From Fluviicola sp. (GTDB taxonomy: Bacteria; Bacteroidota; Bacteroidia; Flavobacteriales_D; Crocinitomicaceae), in contig NZ_JBCNJT010000001.1 of NCBI RefSeq assembly GCF_039596395.1, forward strand, positions 1,957,315 through 2,021,314: 64,000 nucleotides of DNA. Reading direction: 5' to 3'. The notes beneath the pieces were generated by a model. It had not been told where the DNA came from, did not search any database, and was given only the letters and a program-made list of their open reading frames with translations. Shown piece by piece: positions 32,503 to 40,176 of this stretch (positions are counted from its first letter, which is position 1; the number at the start of each line of letters is the position of its first letter). A program made the position numbers and the translations under genes.

Positions 32503-33351
32503 TCAGTTCACAAACTGGCTTTTCACATATTCGAGGTAATCAGCCTGAGAAGGCAGATCGGGAACATTACATTTTTTCAGGTAAGGATAAATCTCCACAA
32601 CCATGTTTTGCATGATCTCAAAGTTATTTGCCGCTTTTGCTTCCTGGTAAGTTGTCATGAAATAATCATTGATCTTCCCCAAATAAACATCCTGATTCTT
32701 CACGTTTTCATCGTTATTGAGGAATTCCTTGCTCAACGGTGATTTATAATCGTGAACTGCGCTTCTGAACACCTGGAATTCAACCGGGTCTTTCAAATCC
32801 AACGCGGGATACTTTTGATAATATTCTTCCGCGTATTTACGCAATGAATCGTGCTCGTTATCTGCCAACACTTTCACATAAGCTTTAAGGTCTTCGCGCT
32901 TCTTTTTAGATTTTGCGTAGGTTTTATTGGCCAAAGAAACCGGGTTTCCTTCCGGGTTAACAACTTCTCTTCCTTTCGCAAGCAATTGTTTTGCCTGCTG
33001 CCCGCCAACTACTTTAGCAACCAAATCTCCGTTCGCGTTGAAATACAAAAGTGTCGGGTAAGCGCTGATTCCGTATTTACGCATCACTTCCGGCCCGTCG
33101 TTTTTCTCACCGTCAAGCTTTAATGAAACAAAGTTTGAATTATAGAAAGCTGTTACTTCCGGATCAACGAACGAAGTTGCCGCCATTTGCTTGCAAGGCC
33201 CGCACCAGGTAGCAAATACATCCACGAACAAAGGTTTCTTAGCCTCTTTGGACTTTTTTAAAGCTTCTTCCAGAGTTCCGTGTTCGAAGGTGATTTGACC
33301 GAATGAGTATGTACTTACTAAAGCAATCAGGGCAAGAAATGTCAGTTTCAT
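32503..33351 (-). CDS. Secreted thioredoxin-fold protein
   Basis: The 282-residue protein has a signal peptide (cleavage near SFG-QIT) and a thioredoxin domain with the redox motif ATWCGPCKQM (~47-56), a cis-proline in SAYPTLLYF (~95) and a C-terminal ~130-residue helical extension. This is the arrangement of many periplasmic thiol-disulphide proteins in Bacteroidota. The C-terminal helices (KAYVKVLADNEHDSLRKYAEEYYQKYP) are of unknown role. Likely partners are exported cysteine proteins. It stands alone, with no clear operon. Confidence 0.85.
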   Translation of the reverse strand: MKLTFLALIALVSTYSFGQITFEHGTLEEALKKSKEAKKPLFVDVFATWCGPCKQMAATSFVDPEVTAFYNSNFVSLKLDGEKNDGPEVMRKYGISAYPTLLYFNANGDLVAKVVGGQQAKQLLAKGREVVNPEGNPVSLANKTYAKSKKKREDLKAYVKVLADNEHDSLRKYAEEYYQKYPALDLKDPVEFQVFRSAVHDYKSPLSKEFLNNDENVKNQDVYLGKINDYFMTTYQEAKAANNFEIMQNMVVEIYPYLKKCNVPDLPSQADYLEYVKSQFVN

Positions 33352-33429
33352 GTTTCTGTTTTTTTGTTGAAGTTACGAAAAGGCAAATATTGAGCCAAAC
33401 AAATTGAGGAAGCAGAATTGAAAAGGTAA

Positions 33430-33478
33430 AGTGAGTTCAAAGAGTTTAAAGAGTTCAAAGGGTTCAAAGGGTTCAACT
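33430..33478. repeat. GTTCAAA-family repeat
   Basis: GAGTTCAAAGAGTTTAAAG is followed by GTTCAAAGGGTTCAAAG and TTCAACTTTGA. Same family as at 29423. Confidence 0.6.
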
Positions 33479-33498
33479 TTGACTAATTGAACATTTTC

Positions 33499-34170
33499 TC
33501 AGCCCAACAAATGAACTTCCAGTTCCACCAATCGGGGCAAAAGCACATCGTCTTCCAAAACGGCATGAATGGCCAGGTCTTTTTCAAAGTGTTCCAGCTG
33601 GGTCAGGAATATGCGGAAAGCCAGAGGAGTTTTCAACCCTTCTATAATCCCGGTGATTTTATTCCTCACCTCGTTCAGGTCTTCTTCCAGGTTCGAATGG
33701 TTGTCAAAGAATTGTTTCAGGGTAAAGTTCCCGAAACGTTCGCGGTCAATAGGTATTCCTGACTTGCGGAATTCCAGTAAAGATTCGATGTAGGGAAACA
33801 GGAAAACTTCTTCGTACTGAATATGCGCCACCAGCTTCTTTTGGTAGGAAATGAAGAACCCGCACAACATCAGTAATACATTGTCGGAATTGGCCTGCTT
33901 GCTATATAAATTATAGATCGACTGCTCTATTTCAGGAAGCTTGGTATTCAAATAATTTCCGTGGGATTTTTTCAGCGCTCCGAGCAAATCTTGGATTGCT
34001 ACTTCCTGTATGAGTTCTTTCGGGAAATCCGTCATGCCTTCTTTTGCCAATTCAATCAATTGGGTTAAAGCATCCCGGGAAGTATCAAAAACGGGCATAT
34101 TGTTCAACCGTTCTTCCAGCAAACGATCTGTCACATTCTTCCCCCATTTTGTTTTCTGCTCTTCCTTCAT
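33499..34170 (-). CDS. Hemerythrin-domain protein
   Basis: The 223-residue protein has hemerythrin ligands in order: KKSHGNYLNTKL (first His, ~79), HIQYEEVFLFPYI (HxxxE, ~118), FDNHSNLEEDLNEV (~156) and HFEKDLAIHAVLEDDVLLPRL (HxxxxH...E, ~195). These bind a non-haem di-iron centre. N-terminal ~70 residues may form a regulatory or scaffold part, as in the Ric/YtfE iron-sulfur repair family, but the N-terminal cysteine site of those is absent. Probable role: oxygen, NO or iron handling in the cytoplasm. A promoter at 34202 precedes it. Confidence 0.8.
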   Translation of the reverse strand: MKEEQKTKWGKNVTDRLLEERLNNMPVFDTSRDALTQLIELAKEGMTDFPKELIQEVAIQDLLGALKKSHGNYLNTKLPEIEQSIYNLYSKQANSDNVLLMLCGFFISYQKKLVAHIQYEEVFLFPYIESLLEFRKSGIPIDRERFGNFTLKQFFDNHSNLEEDLNEVRNKITGIIEGLKTPLAFRIFLTQLEHFEKDLAIHAVLEDDVLLPRLVELEVHLLG

Positions 34171-34201
34171 ATCCCGCGTGAATTGTGATAATCAATTGAA
34201 A

Positions 34202-34232
34202 CAAATATACGGAGAGAATCTTGCTCCATCAA
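34202..34232 (-). promoter_or_regulatory. Promoter of the hemerythrin gene
   Basis: On the minus strand TTG is followed after 20 bases by TATATTTG, a TAnnTTTG match, 32 bases before the ATG at 34170. Confidence 0.6.
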
Positions 34233-34273
34233 TACCTTAAAAGCGGTAAAGCTGTCTGAAAGGTGTTTCTTTT

Positions 34274-35428
34274 TCAGGCCTGATCCTTCTTCATCCGGAA
34301 GATCAAAACAGTGGTGATCACGGCTCCCACAAGTGCCATCATCAATCCTACAACATTCGGAGAAGTAAAATCATACCCCATTACCAAAGGAATTCCTCCA
34401 AGGAAAGCTCCCAGGGCATTCCCGATGTTGAAACTCGCCTGCAATGCCGCAGATGCGATCATTTCGGAACCCTTCGCTGTTTGGATCATCAGCATTTGGA
34501 TCGGGGCAACGACCGCGAAAGAGATACAGCCCGTGAAGAAAACCAATATCAGTGAAGCGACCGGGTTGAATGACGTGAACAGGACCAGGGTCAAATCCAG
34601 GGCCATGGCAAGTAAAAGCATCAGGATAGTGAGTGCCGGAGAATATTTATCCGCCAGTTTTGCACCCAGGAAATTCCCCACGACCATCCCGAAACCTGCC
34701 AAAATCAGGATGGAAGACACACTTTCAGCTGAAAATCCGGAAATATCCGTTAATAGCGGAGCAATGTAACTGATCCAGCAAAACAAGCCTCCAAAACCGA
34801 TTGCCGTAATCAAAATGATGTACCAGGCTCTCGGATTCGAGAAAAATACCAGCTGACTTTTTACACTTCCCGGTTTATCCGATTCCAGGACCGGCATCCA
34901 AAAAGAAAGTGCGGTAAAGGTTATTAACCCGATTATTGCTACCAATGCAAACGAATAACGCCAGGAAAATTCGTGGCCAATGTAAGTTCCGACAGGTACT
35001 CCGATCAGATTTGCAAAAGTGAGCCCGGCAAACATAATCGAAATGGCCTGCGCTTCTTTTCCTTTCGTGGCCAGGCGACTTGCAACAACTGCTCCTACTC
35101 CGAAGAAAGCTCCATGCGGTAAGCCCGAAAGCAAGCGCGACACGAATAAAACTTCGTAATTCGGGGCAATGATTGACAAAGCGTTAAAAACGGTCAGCAT
35201 CGCTGCAAAAACCAGCAAAATCTTCTTCGGCGGATAATTGCGCGCCATCAAAACCAGTGTCGGGGCACCGATCACAACTCCCAAAGCATATGCTGAAATC
35301 AAATAACCGGCCTTCGGAATGGAAACCGATAAATCCCTTGCAATGTCCGGGAGCAATCCCATCATAACAAATTCTGTAATTCCGATGGTCAATCCTCCAA
35401 ATGACAATGCAATCAGTGCTTTCTTCAT
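34274..35428 (-). CDS. MFS transporter (AraJ/DHA1-like)
   Basis: The 384-residue protein has 12 predicted membrane helices. Typical motifs are FGGLTIGITEFVMMGLLPDIARDL at the start, the MFS motif A-like loop LMARNYPPKKILLV between helices 2 and 3, and repeated GxxxG helices. The ITEFVxMGLLP pattern is characteristic of AraJ/YdhP-type exporters of the DHA1 group, which pump out sugars or drugs. The promoter at 35449 places the start at 35428, since a longer upstream start would overlap the -33 box. Substrate unknown. It is divergent from the VWA gene. Confidence 0.88.
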   Translation of the reverse strand: MKKALIALSFGGLTIGITEFVMMGLLPDIARDLSVSIPKAGYLISAYALGVVIGAPTLVLMARNYPPKKILLVFAAMLTVFNALSIIAPNYEVLFVSRLLSGLPHGAFFGVGAVVASRLATKGKEAQAISIMFAGLTFANLIGVPVGTYIGHEFSWRYSFALVAIIGLITFTALSFWMPVLESDKPGSVKSQLVFFSNPRAWYIILITAIGFGGLFCWISYIAPLLTDISGFSAESVSSILILAGFGMVVGNFLGAKLADKYSPALTILMLLLAMALDLTLVLFTSFNPVASLILVFFTGCISFAVVAPIQMLMIQTAKGSEMIASAALQASFNIGNALGAFLGGIPLVMGYDFTSPNVVGLMMALVGAVITTVLIFRMKKDQA

Positions 35429-35448
35429 AATTCCTCCCTGCGAGCCTG

Positions 35449-35478
35449 CAAAAGTAGCTGAAATAGTTACCCGCACAA
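35449..35478 (-). promoter_or_regulatory. Promoter of the MFS transporter gene
   Basis: On the minus strand TTG (35478-35476) is followed after exactly 19 bases by TACTTTTG (35456-35449), a full match to TTG-N19-TAnnTTTG. Confidence 0.78.
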
Positions 35479-35539
35479 CTATTTTTCAGCAGCCGGGCGT
35501 TTGAATTTTCATTAATTTAACATGATCGAATACTCATTC

Positions 35540-37282
35540 ATGACTTCAATAAAATACTTCCTGTTTGCCGGCTGCATCATTTTCTCCACTGTTTGCCGTG
35601 CGCAAAAACGGAATCAGGCTGTTCGTGAATTAAATCATGTGGTAGAACTGATGAATGCTTTCAGCCTTTGCAACCAGGACTGGTATTTCGACGCCGTTCA
35701 ATTGCAAAAAGCAATGAATCGCAGCAGTCAAAAAGTGAATGAAAGCTATTTCTATTGTAGCAAAACACAACACAGCGGGCTTTTGTCTTACACGAATATC
35801 GAGCAAACTTTCCGGTTCAAAGAAATTACTCCGAATGCACAAAACCAGATTCCGGCTTATCAAGCCGATTACATTCCCTGGCTCGAAGCAAGAGAAACGG
35901 TTTTAAAAGTGCTGTCAAAACCCAAAAACGAATACTCGGCTTTTGCACCTTTCCTGAATAAATACCTGGCTTCGACGGATAGTTTGTATGCGACCCACGA
36001 AGCGTTGAACGAATATGTTTCGGAGAAAAAATTCCGGTCAGACAAAGGCTTCGAAACGGCAAAAAGTATTTTAAGAACACACGGTCGCTGGTTCCGGGAG
36101 TGTTACGTGAACAGTAAAGAACTCGACAGCGCACTGGTCGATTACTGCAACTTCCACTACCCGCCTTTCGGTACGCACAAAGAATTGCAGCAAGGATTAC
36201 AGGAATTGAACCTGACCATGATCGTATTGATGAAGTGGGAAAAGGAATTGTACGCGGAGAATATGTCCAATACTGCAAAATACGACGCCAGGATCAGGCA
36301 ATTAAATGCCGAAGGCTTGAAAAATGATTCGCTTTATTTGTACAAAACACGTGGCTACGGCGTCTTGCACAGCGGATTCTGGCTGCATACGCGCTACCGC
36401 ACATTTTATACTTCCATGCAAAGCCGCATATACTGGTTTGCTTCCTCCAGGTTTCCTTCCGAACCTTATTTGAAACAGTCGCAGCAGGCTTACAATGATT
36501 TTGTGCGCAGTTACAATGCCATTGTGGAAGATTACAACGATTACATCGCCATAGCCGACGGCTTGACTTTCCGGAAAACTTCCGACTGCTGCCTTTCTCC
36601 TTCCGAGATCGATACGAATCAAAACGTATTGCTGATGGCGCCGAAACTCCTGTACAAATTTGAGTATACCGAAGAAATCAATGAGCCTCTTCCAAAAGAT
36701 TCTGTTCCTTCCAACCTGAGCAAGGAAGAATTGCTGATCCAACAAGCAGCACCTCATCATTTGGTGTATCTATTGGATGCTTCTTCCTCCATGAACGAAT
36801 CCGGGAAATTGAGCCATTTGAAGGAAAATGCTGTGAACCTTGTCAACATGCAGCGCGAAATCGACCGGATCTCGATCGTTACTTTTTCAGGTAAATCGGA
36901 TATCCTGCTTCAATCCGTTCCCTGTAATCAGAAAAAACACATTCACGAAAAAATAGAACACATCCACGCATTCGGCCAAACCAATATTCAGCGTGGATTC
37001 GAAACGGTGAAAAGCCTTCTGGCTTCCGACAAACTGGAAAAAGGCGTGAATGCAGTGCTTTTACTAACGGACGGTGAATTTCTTCTGAATGCTGAAACAC
37101 AAGCTTTGTTAAACCAGTTAAAAAGCGATAGCATTGCGGTTTATTTCATTTACCTGGGCAAACCATTGGGTAAAAAACAAGCGAAGGCCTTTCAAAAAAC
37201 GTATACCGACATGGGAGTTGTTTTGTACGATACGAATAAGATCGATTTGAAAGAGGCGTTGCTGAAAGTTGCTACGCAGTAG
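35540..37282 (+). CDS. Secreted VWA-domain protein
   Basis: The 580-residue protein has a signal peptide (cleavage near CRA-QKR). Residues ~20-390 are an all-helical region without a recognised family. The C-terminal ~175 residues are a von Willebrand A domain: the metal site DASSSMNESG (~407), GQTNIQRG (threonine) and LLTDGEF (aspartate) make a complete MIDAS. VWA domains bind proteins through a divalent metal. In Bacteroidota such proteins often sit in the periplasm. ATG at 35540 gives a better signal peptide than 35522. It ends just before a terminator that it shares with the convergent LolA-like gene. Confidence 0.82.
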   Translation: MTSIKYFLFAGCIIFSTVCRAQKRNQAVRELNHVVELMNAFSLCNQDWYFDAVQLQKAMNRSSQKVNESYFYCSKTQHSGLLSYTNIEQTFRFKEITPNAQNQIPAYQADYIPWLEARETVLKVLSKPKNEYSAFAPFLNKYLASTDSLYATHEALNEYVSEKKFRSDKGFETAKSILRTHGRWFRECYVNSKELDSALVDYCNFHYPPFGTHKELQQGLQELNLTMIVLMKWEKELYAENMSNTAKYDARIRQLNAEGLKNDSLYLYKTRGYGVLHSGFWLHTRYRTFYTSMQSRIYWFASSRFPSEPYLKQSQQAYNDFVRSYNAIVEDYNDYIAIADGLTFRKTSDCCLSPSEIDTNQNVLLMAPKLLYKFEYTEEINEPLPKDSVPSNLSKEELLIQQAAPHHLVYLLDASSSMNESGKLSHLKENAVNLVNMQREIDRISIVTFSGKSDILLQSVPCNQKKHIHEKIEHIHAFGQTNIQRGFETVKSLLASDKLEKGVNAVLLLTDGEFLLNAETQALLNQLKSDSIAVYFIYLGKPLGKKQAKAFQKTYTDMGVVLYDTNKIDLKEALLKVATQ

Positions 37283-37292
37283 TTCCACGTAA

Positions 37293-37328
37293 ACACGTAG
37301 GAGTGAAAAATTTTTCGGCCCTACATGT
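37293..37328. terminator. Bidirectional terminator between the VWA and LolA-like genes
   Basis: ACACGTAGG pairs with CCTACATGT (one mismatch) and an inner GAAAAA pairs with TTTTTC; T-rich sequence follows on the + strand. Confidence 0.6.
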
Positions 37329-37331
37329 AAT

Positions 37332-38030
37332 CTATTTTTTCTTCTCTTTAAAAATACTGTCGCTCAAACCGGTGTTCACTTTGTAATCGCTCAAAGTGAT
37401 CGTGATATTCCCTTTTGTCCGTTGTTTTTCCTTTGCCTTTTTTTGGTCCGCAGATGTTTTATTGATGTCGGCAGCAACGCTTTTCGGCATTTTGAACTTC
37501 TTCACATCTATCTCGAATTTCAATTCGCTGGGCAAGCCATTACCGATTTGTGATCCGTATTTGAAATCCGTTTTCACCGTTCCGTTGGTTTGAGTAGTGA
37601 CCTGCGAACGCATGATGACCGCATTTTTCTGATCGACCCAAATCTTTGCCAGGACAATTTCTCCAGAAGTGGAATTCGGAATAATATTGATCAAACGCGT
37701 ATCCACATCGCGGATTTTCAGTGAATCTCCGAAAACGGCTGTGTATTTGGATTTGTCAGACAAAAAAGTGTTCAACTCCGTAAAGCCCTGCTTAGGCAGA
37801 ATAGTAATTCCTTTCGATTCGATCTTTACCTTGTCCTTTTGCTTGAAATAAATCTTTGCATTGGAAGGCATGATCTTGATCATCGGGATATCTGCATCGA
37901 TGTGTGCATTGACGGTATAATCTTTTACGAAAGCCATCTTTGCATTGATCTTTTCGATGACTTTTTCCGGTTCCTGCGCGAATACTCCGAAAGTCAGGAA
38001 CAGGAAACTAAAAAACAGGTTCTTTTTCAT
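37332..38030 (-). CDS. LolA-like periplasmic protein
   Basis: The 232-residue protein has a signal peptide (cleavage near VFA-QEP) and then an alternating beta pattern (KDYTVNAHIDADIPMIKIMPSNAKIYFKQKDKVKIESKG) like the half-barrel of LolA/outer-membrane lipoprotein-sorting proteins. A charged helix-rich insert (SADQKKAKEKQRTKGN) lies near the end. It overlaps the permease gene by one base. Such proteins ferry hydrophobic molecules across the periplasm. The assignment rests on the overall pattern, since no sharp motif is present. Confidence 0.6.
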   Translation of the reverse strand: MKKNLFFSFLFLTFGVFAQEPEKVIEKINAKMAFVKDYTVNAHIDADIPMIKIMPSNAKIYFKQKDKVKIESKGITILPKQGFTELNTFLSDKSKYTAVFGDSLKIRDVDTRLINIIPNSTSGEIVLAKIWVDQKNAVIMRSQVTTQTNGTVKTDFKYGSQIGNGLPSELKFEIDVKKFKMPKSVAADINKTSADQKKAKEKQRTKGNITITLSDYKVNTGLSDSIFKEKKK

Positions 38031-38872
38031 TACGATGTGATGTCTTTTCTGTTAAACTTAAATAAGGTAATTCCGACCAATAACACAATGTGCGTGAGCA
38101 AAATCACGATGGAATTGATAATGTCATCGAAAGGAACGGGATCTTCAAAGAAACTGCGCCAGGACGCCATGTGGGTCGTAAACAAATACGGTTTGATCGT
38201 ATCGAAAACGGTTACATCCAAACTTCCGATGATCGTAAAAATGATGATGATTGCCATGGTTGCGACAATCGGTCCGATGGAATTCTCTGCAAAGGCCGAC
38301 AAACAGATCGAAAGCGTTGCTACAGTCAGCAAGGACAAATACGCCACGCAAAACGCCAACCCGAAACGCCACAAGATATCGGCTTCCGGCAAAATGACCA
38401 ATCCGTCGCTGTTTAACACCATCAAGTCTCCCGTTCCGAATACCAGGTGAGAAACCAGCAAGGACAGAATTCCCAGCCAAAGTGTAATGACCAGCGTATA
38501 AATGGCTCCGGCGGTGAACTTCGAAAGCACAATCTGCGTACGCGAAATGGGTTTGCTTGCCAGCATTCGGATCGTTCCCATGGCGGCTTCTCCCGAAATA
38601 AGATCTCCGGTTACCAAAGCAATCAGCAATGGAATATGGACCACCAGCATTTGCAGGATGATAAAGGCAATGAGGTTTCCATTTACCAGTTTGCCGTTGA
38701 ACGAAAGGGTTTGTTCGAAACTTGCAGTTACAAAAGAAACCATCGATTCACCATCTGCTTTCATGGCAAAAATGATCAGACCGATTAGCACGGTTAAAGC
38801 GCCCAATCCCAAATAGCTTCTGGGTTTTGATACGATCTTAATGAACTCGTTGTACGTGTTTTTGAAAAGCAT
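38030..38872 (-). CDS. ABC-2-type transporter permease
   Basis: The 280-residue protein has about six membrane helices (LGLGALTVLIGLIIF, LIAFIILQMLVVHIPLLIALVTG, TLVITLWLGILSLLVSHLVF and others). The sequence ISGEAAMGTIRMLASKPISRTQIVLSKF is the coupling segment typical of ABC-2 permeases that meet the ATPase. It overlaps both its LolA-like neighbour and the ATPase gene by one base (ends at 38872), so the three are cotranscribed. Likely substrates are lipids, lipoproteins or drugs; the direction is export. Confidence 0.9.
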   Translation of the reverse strand: MLFKNTYNEFIKIVSKPRSYLGLGALTVLIGLIIFAMKADGESMVSFVTASFEQTLSFNGKLVNGNLIAFIILQMLVVHIPLLIALVTGDLISGEAAMGTIRMLASKPISRTQIVLSKFTAGAIYTLVITLWLGILSLLVSHLVFGTGDLMVLNSDGLVILPEADILWRFGLAFCVAYLSLLTVATLSICLSAFAENSIGPIVATMAIIIIFTIIGSLDVTVFDTIKPYLFTTHMASWRSFFEDPVPFDDIINSIVILLTHIVLLVGITLFKFNRKDITS

Positions 38873-39786
38873 CAGGATTGAATGGTTTTAATGAAATAAT
38901 CTTCTAATTTGCGTTTCGGCTCGATTGCATGGATCGTAAACCCGGCCAGTACCAGTTCTTTGGTCAGATCCGGAACATGGTTTTTCGAAAGGAGCACTTC
39001 CAGTTCTTTGGAAGAAACCTGGCTGATTTCGGCAGGATTGAATTTGGAACGGATTAACTGCATCGCTCCTTCCACTCCATCTACTTCAATGCGAACCATT
39101 GTTTCTTCGCTGTTCAGCAACTCTTCCACGGAACCTTCCACAATGGATTTTCCCTGGTTGATAATCACCATGCGATTGGCGATCAGTTCGATTTCAGACA
39201 ATTGGTGCGAAGACAGCAAAATGGTTTTATTCTGTTCGTTCTTCAGGCGCAGGATCAGGTTCCGGATCTCGATAATTCCCTGTGGGTCCAAACCGGTTGT
39301 GGGTTCGTCAAGGATAATCAATTCCGGTTTATGCAATAAGGTTTGTGCAATTCCCAGGCGCTGTTTCATCCCGTGGGAAAAGCCTTTTACTTTGTGTTTT
39401 GCGCGATCACCCAATCCTACAAAATCAAGCATTTCATGGATCTCTTTCTTCGAGACATCCGCTCCGGAAATACGTGCAAAGATTTCCAGGTTCTTTTGCG
39501 CCGACAAATACTTGTAAAAATCAGGCTTTTCGATGATGCTCCCGATGTTTGCCAGGATGGCAGAACGGTTCTTCTGCAGGGATTTATCAAATAATTCAAT
39601 AGTTCCGTTGTCGGGGCTGATGAGCGATAACAAACAACGGATGGTTGTACTTTTGCCGGCGCCGTTTGGTCCCAGGAATCCGAAAACATCTCCTTTATTG
39701 ACCGTAAAGGAAACGTTTTTAACTGCTTCAAAGGACCCGAATTTCTTGGACAAATTCCGAACCTTGATAATGGTTTGTTGTTCCAT
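38872..39786 (-). CDS. ABC transporter ATP-binding protein
   Basis: The 304-residue ATPase has Walker A FLGPNGAGKSTT (~39-50), the signature FSHGMKQRLGIAQTL (~130), Walker B LIILDEPTTGLDPQG (~152) and the switch histidine in ILLSSHQLSEIE. The C-terminal ~90 residues (VRIEVDGVEGAMQLIRS...) are the extension common to ATPases of ABC-2 exporters. It is the first gene of the ATPase-permease-LolA-like operon. The ATG at 39786 is preferred to the one at 39822, which adds an unconserved leader. Confidence 0.93.
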   Translation of the reverse strand: MEQQTIIKVRNLSKKFGSFEAVKNVSFTVNKGDVFGFLGPNGAGKSTTIRCLLSLISPDNGTIELFDKSLQKNRSAILANIGSIIEKPDFYKYLSAQKNLEIFARISGADVSKKEIHEMLDFVGLGDRAKHKVKGFSHGMKQRLGIAQTLLHKPELIILDEPTTGLDPQGIIEIRNLILRLKNEQNKTILLSSHQLSEIELIANRMVIINQGKSIVEGSVEELLNSEETMVRIEVDGVEGAMQLIRSKFNPAEISQVSSKELEVLLSKNHVPDLTKELVLAGFTIHAIEPKRKLEDYFIKTIQS

Positions 39787-40176
39787 ATTACCTGTAAACA
39801 GATTAATGCCTTTCCGTTTCAAAAAGACCCTTAAAAGTAAGGATTATCCGATTTCGTTAAACCCAATTTTTTCAAAAATTCGGTGAACGGTATCTCTTCA
39901 TAGGCCAATAAAAAAGTACTGATTAAATCGGTTGACTGCTGCAAAACCAAATGATGCGGACCAATACCGGGGAAACCCTGAACAGTGGGTTATGGGAAAA
40001 CCTTCTGAGTTTTAATCCACTGGAAACCAAACAGCTAATTCAACGTCAAAAAACACACGGGCGCAATCGCTCTGTTTATGGGCACTTCGATGTACAAGGG
40101 TTACCCCCTGAATCACCTACCCGGGAAAATTTCCGGGAAACAAAAGACCTAGCTTTGAACAAAACAAAATCTGAAT
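39787..40176. other. Gene-free region and leader of the type A-sorted protein
   Basis: The first ~160 bases show no gene. From ~39960 several stems are possible: CAGTGG with CCACTG (~39981/~40020), and CCCGGGAA with TTTCCGGG (~40120-40137). An ATG frame at 39951-40214 overlaps the next gene and has no recognisable family, so I treat the stretch as an untranslated leader. No known riboswitch consensus is met. Confidence 0.4.
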
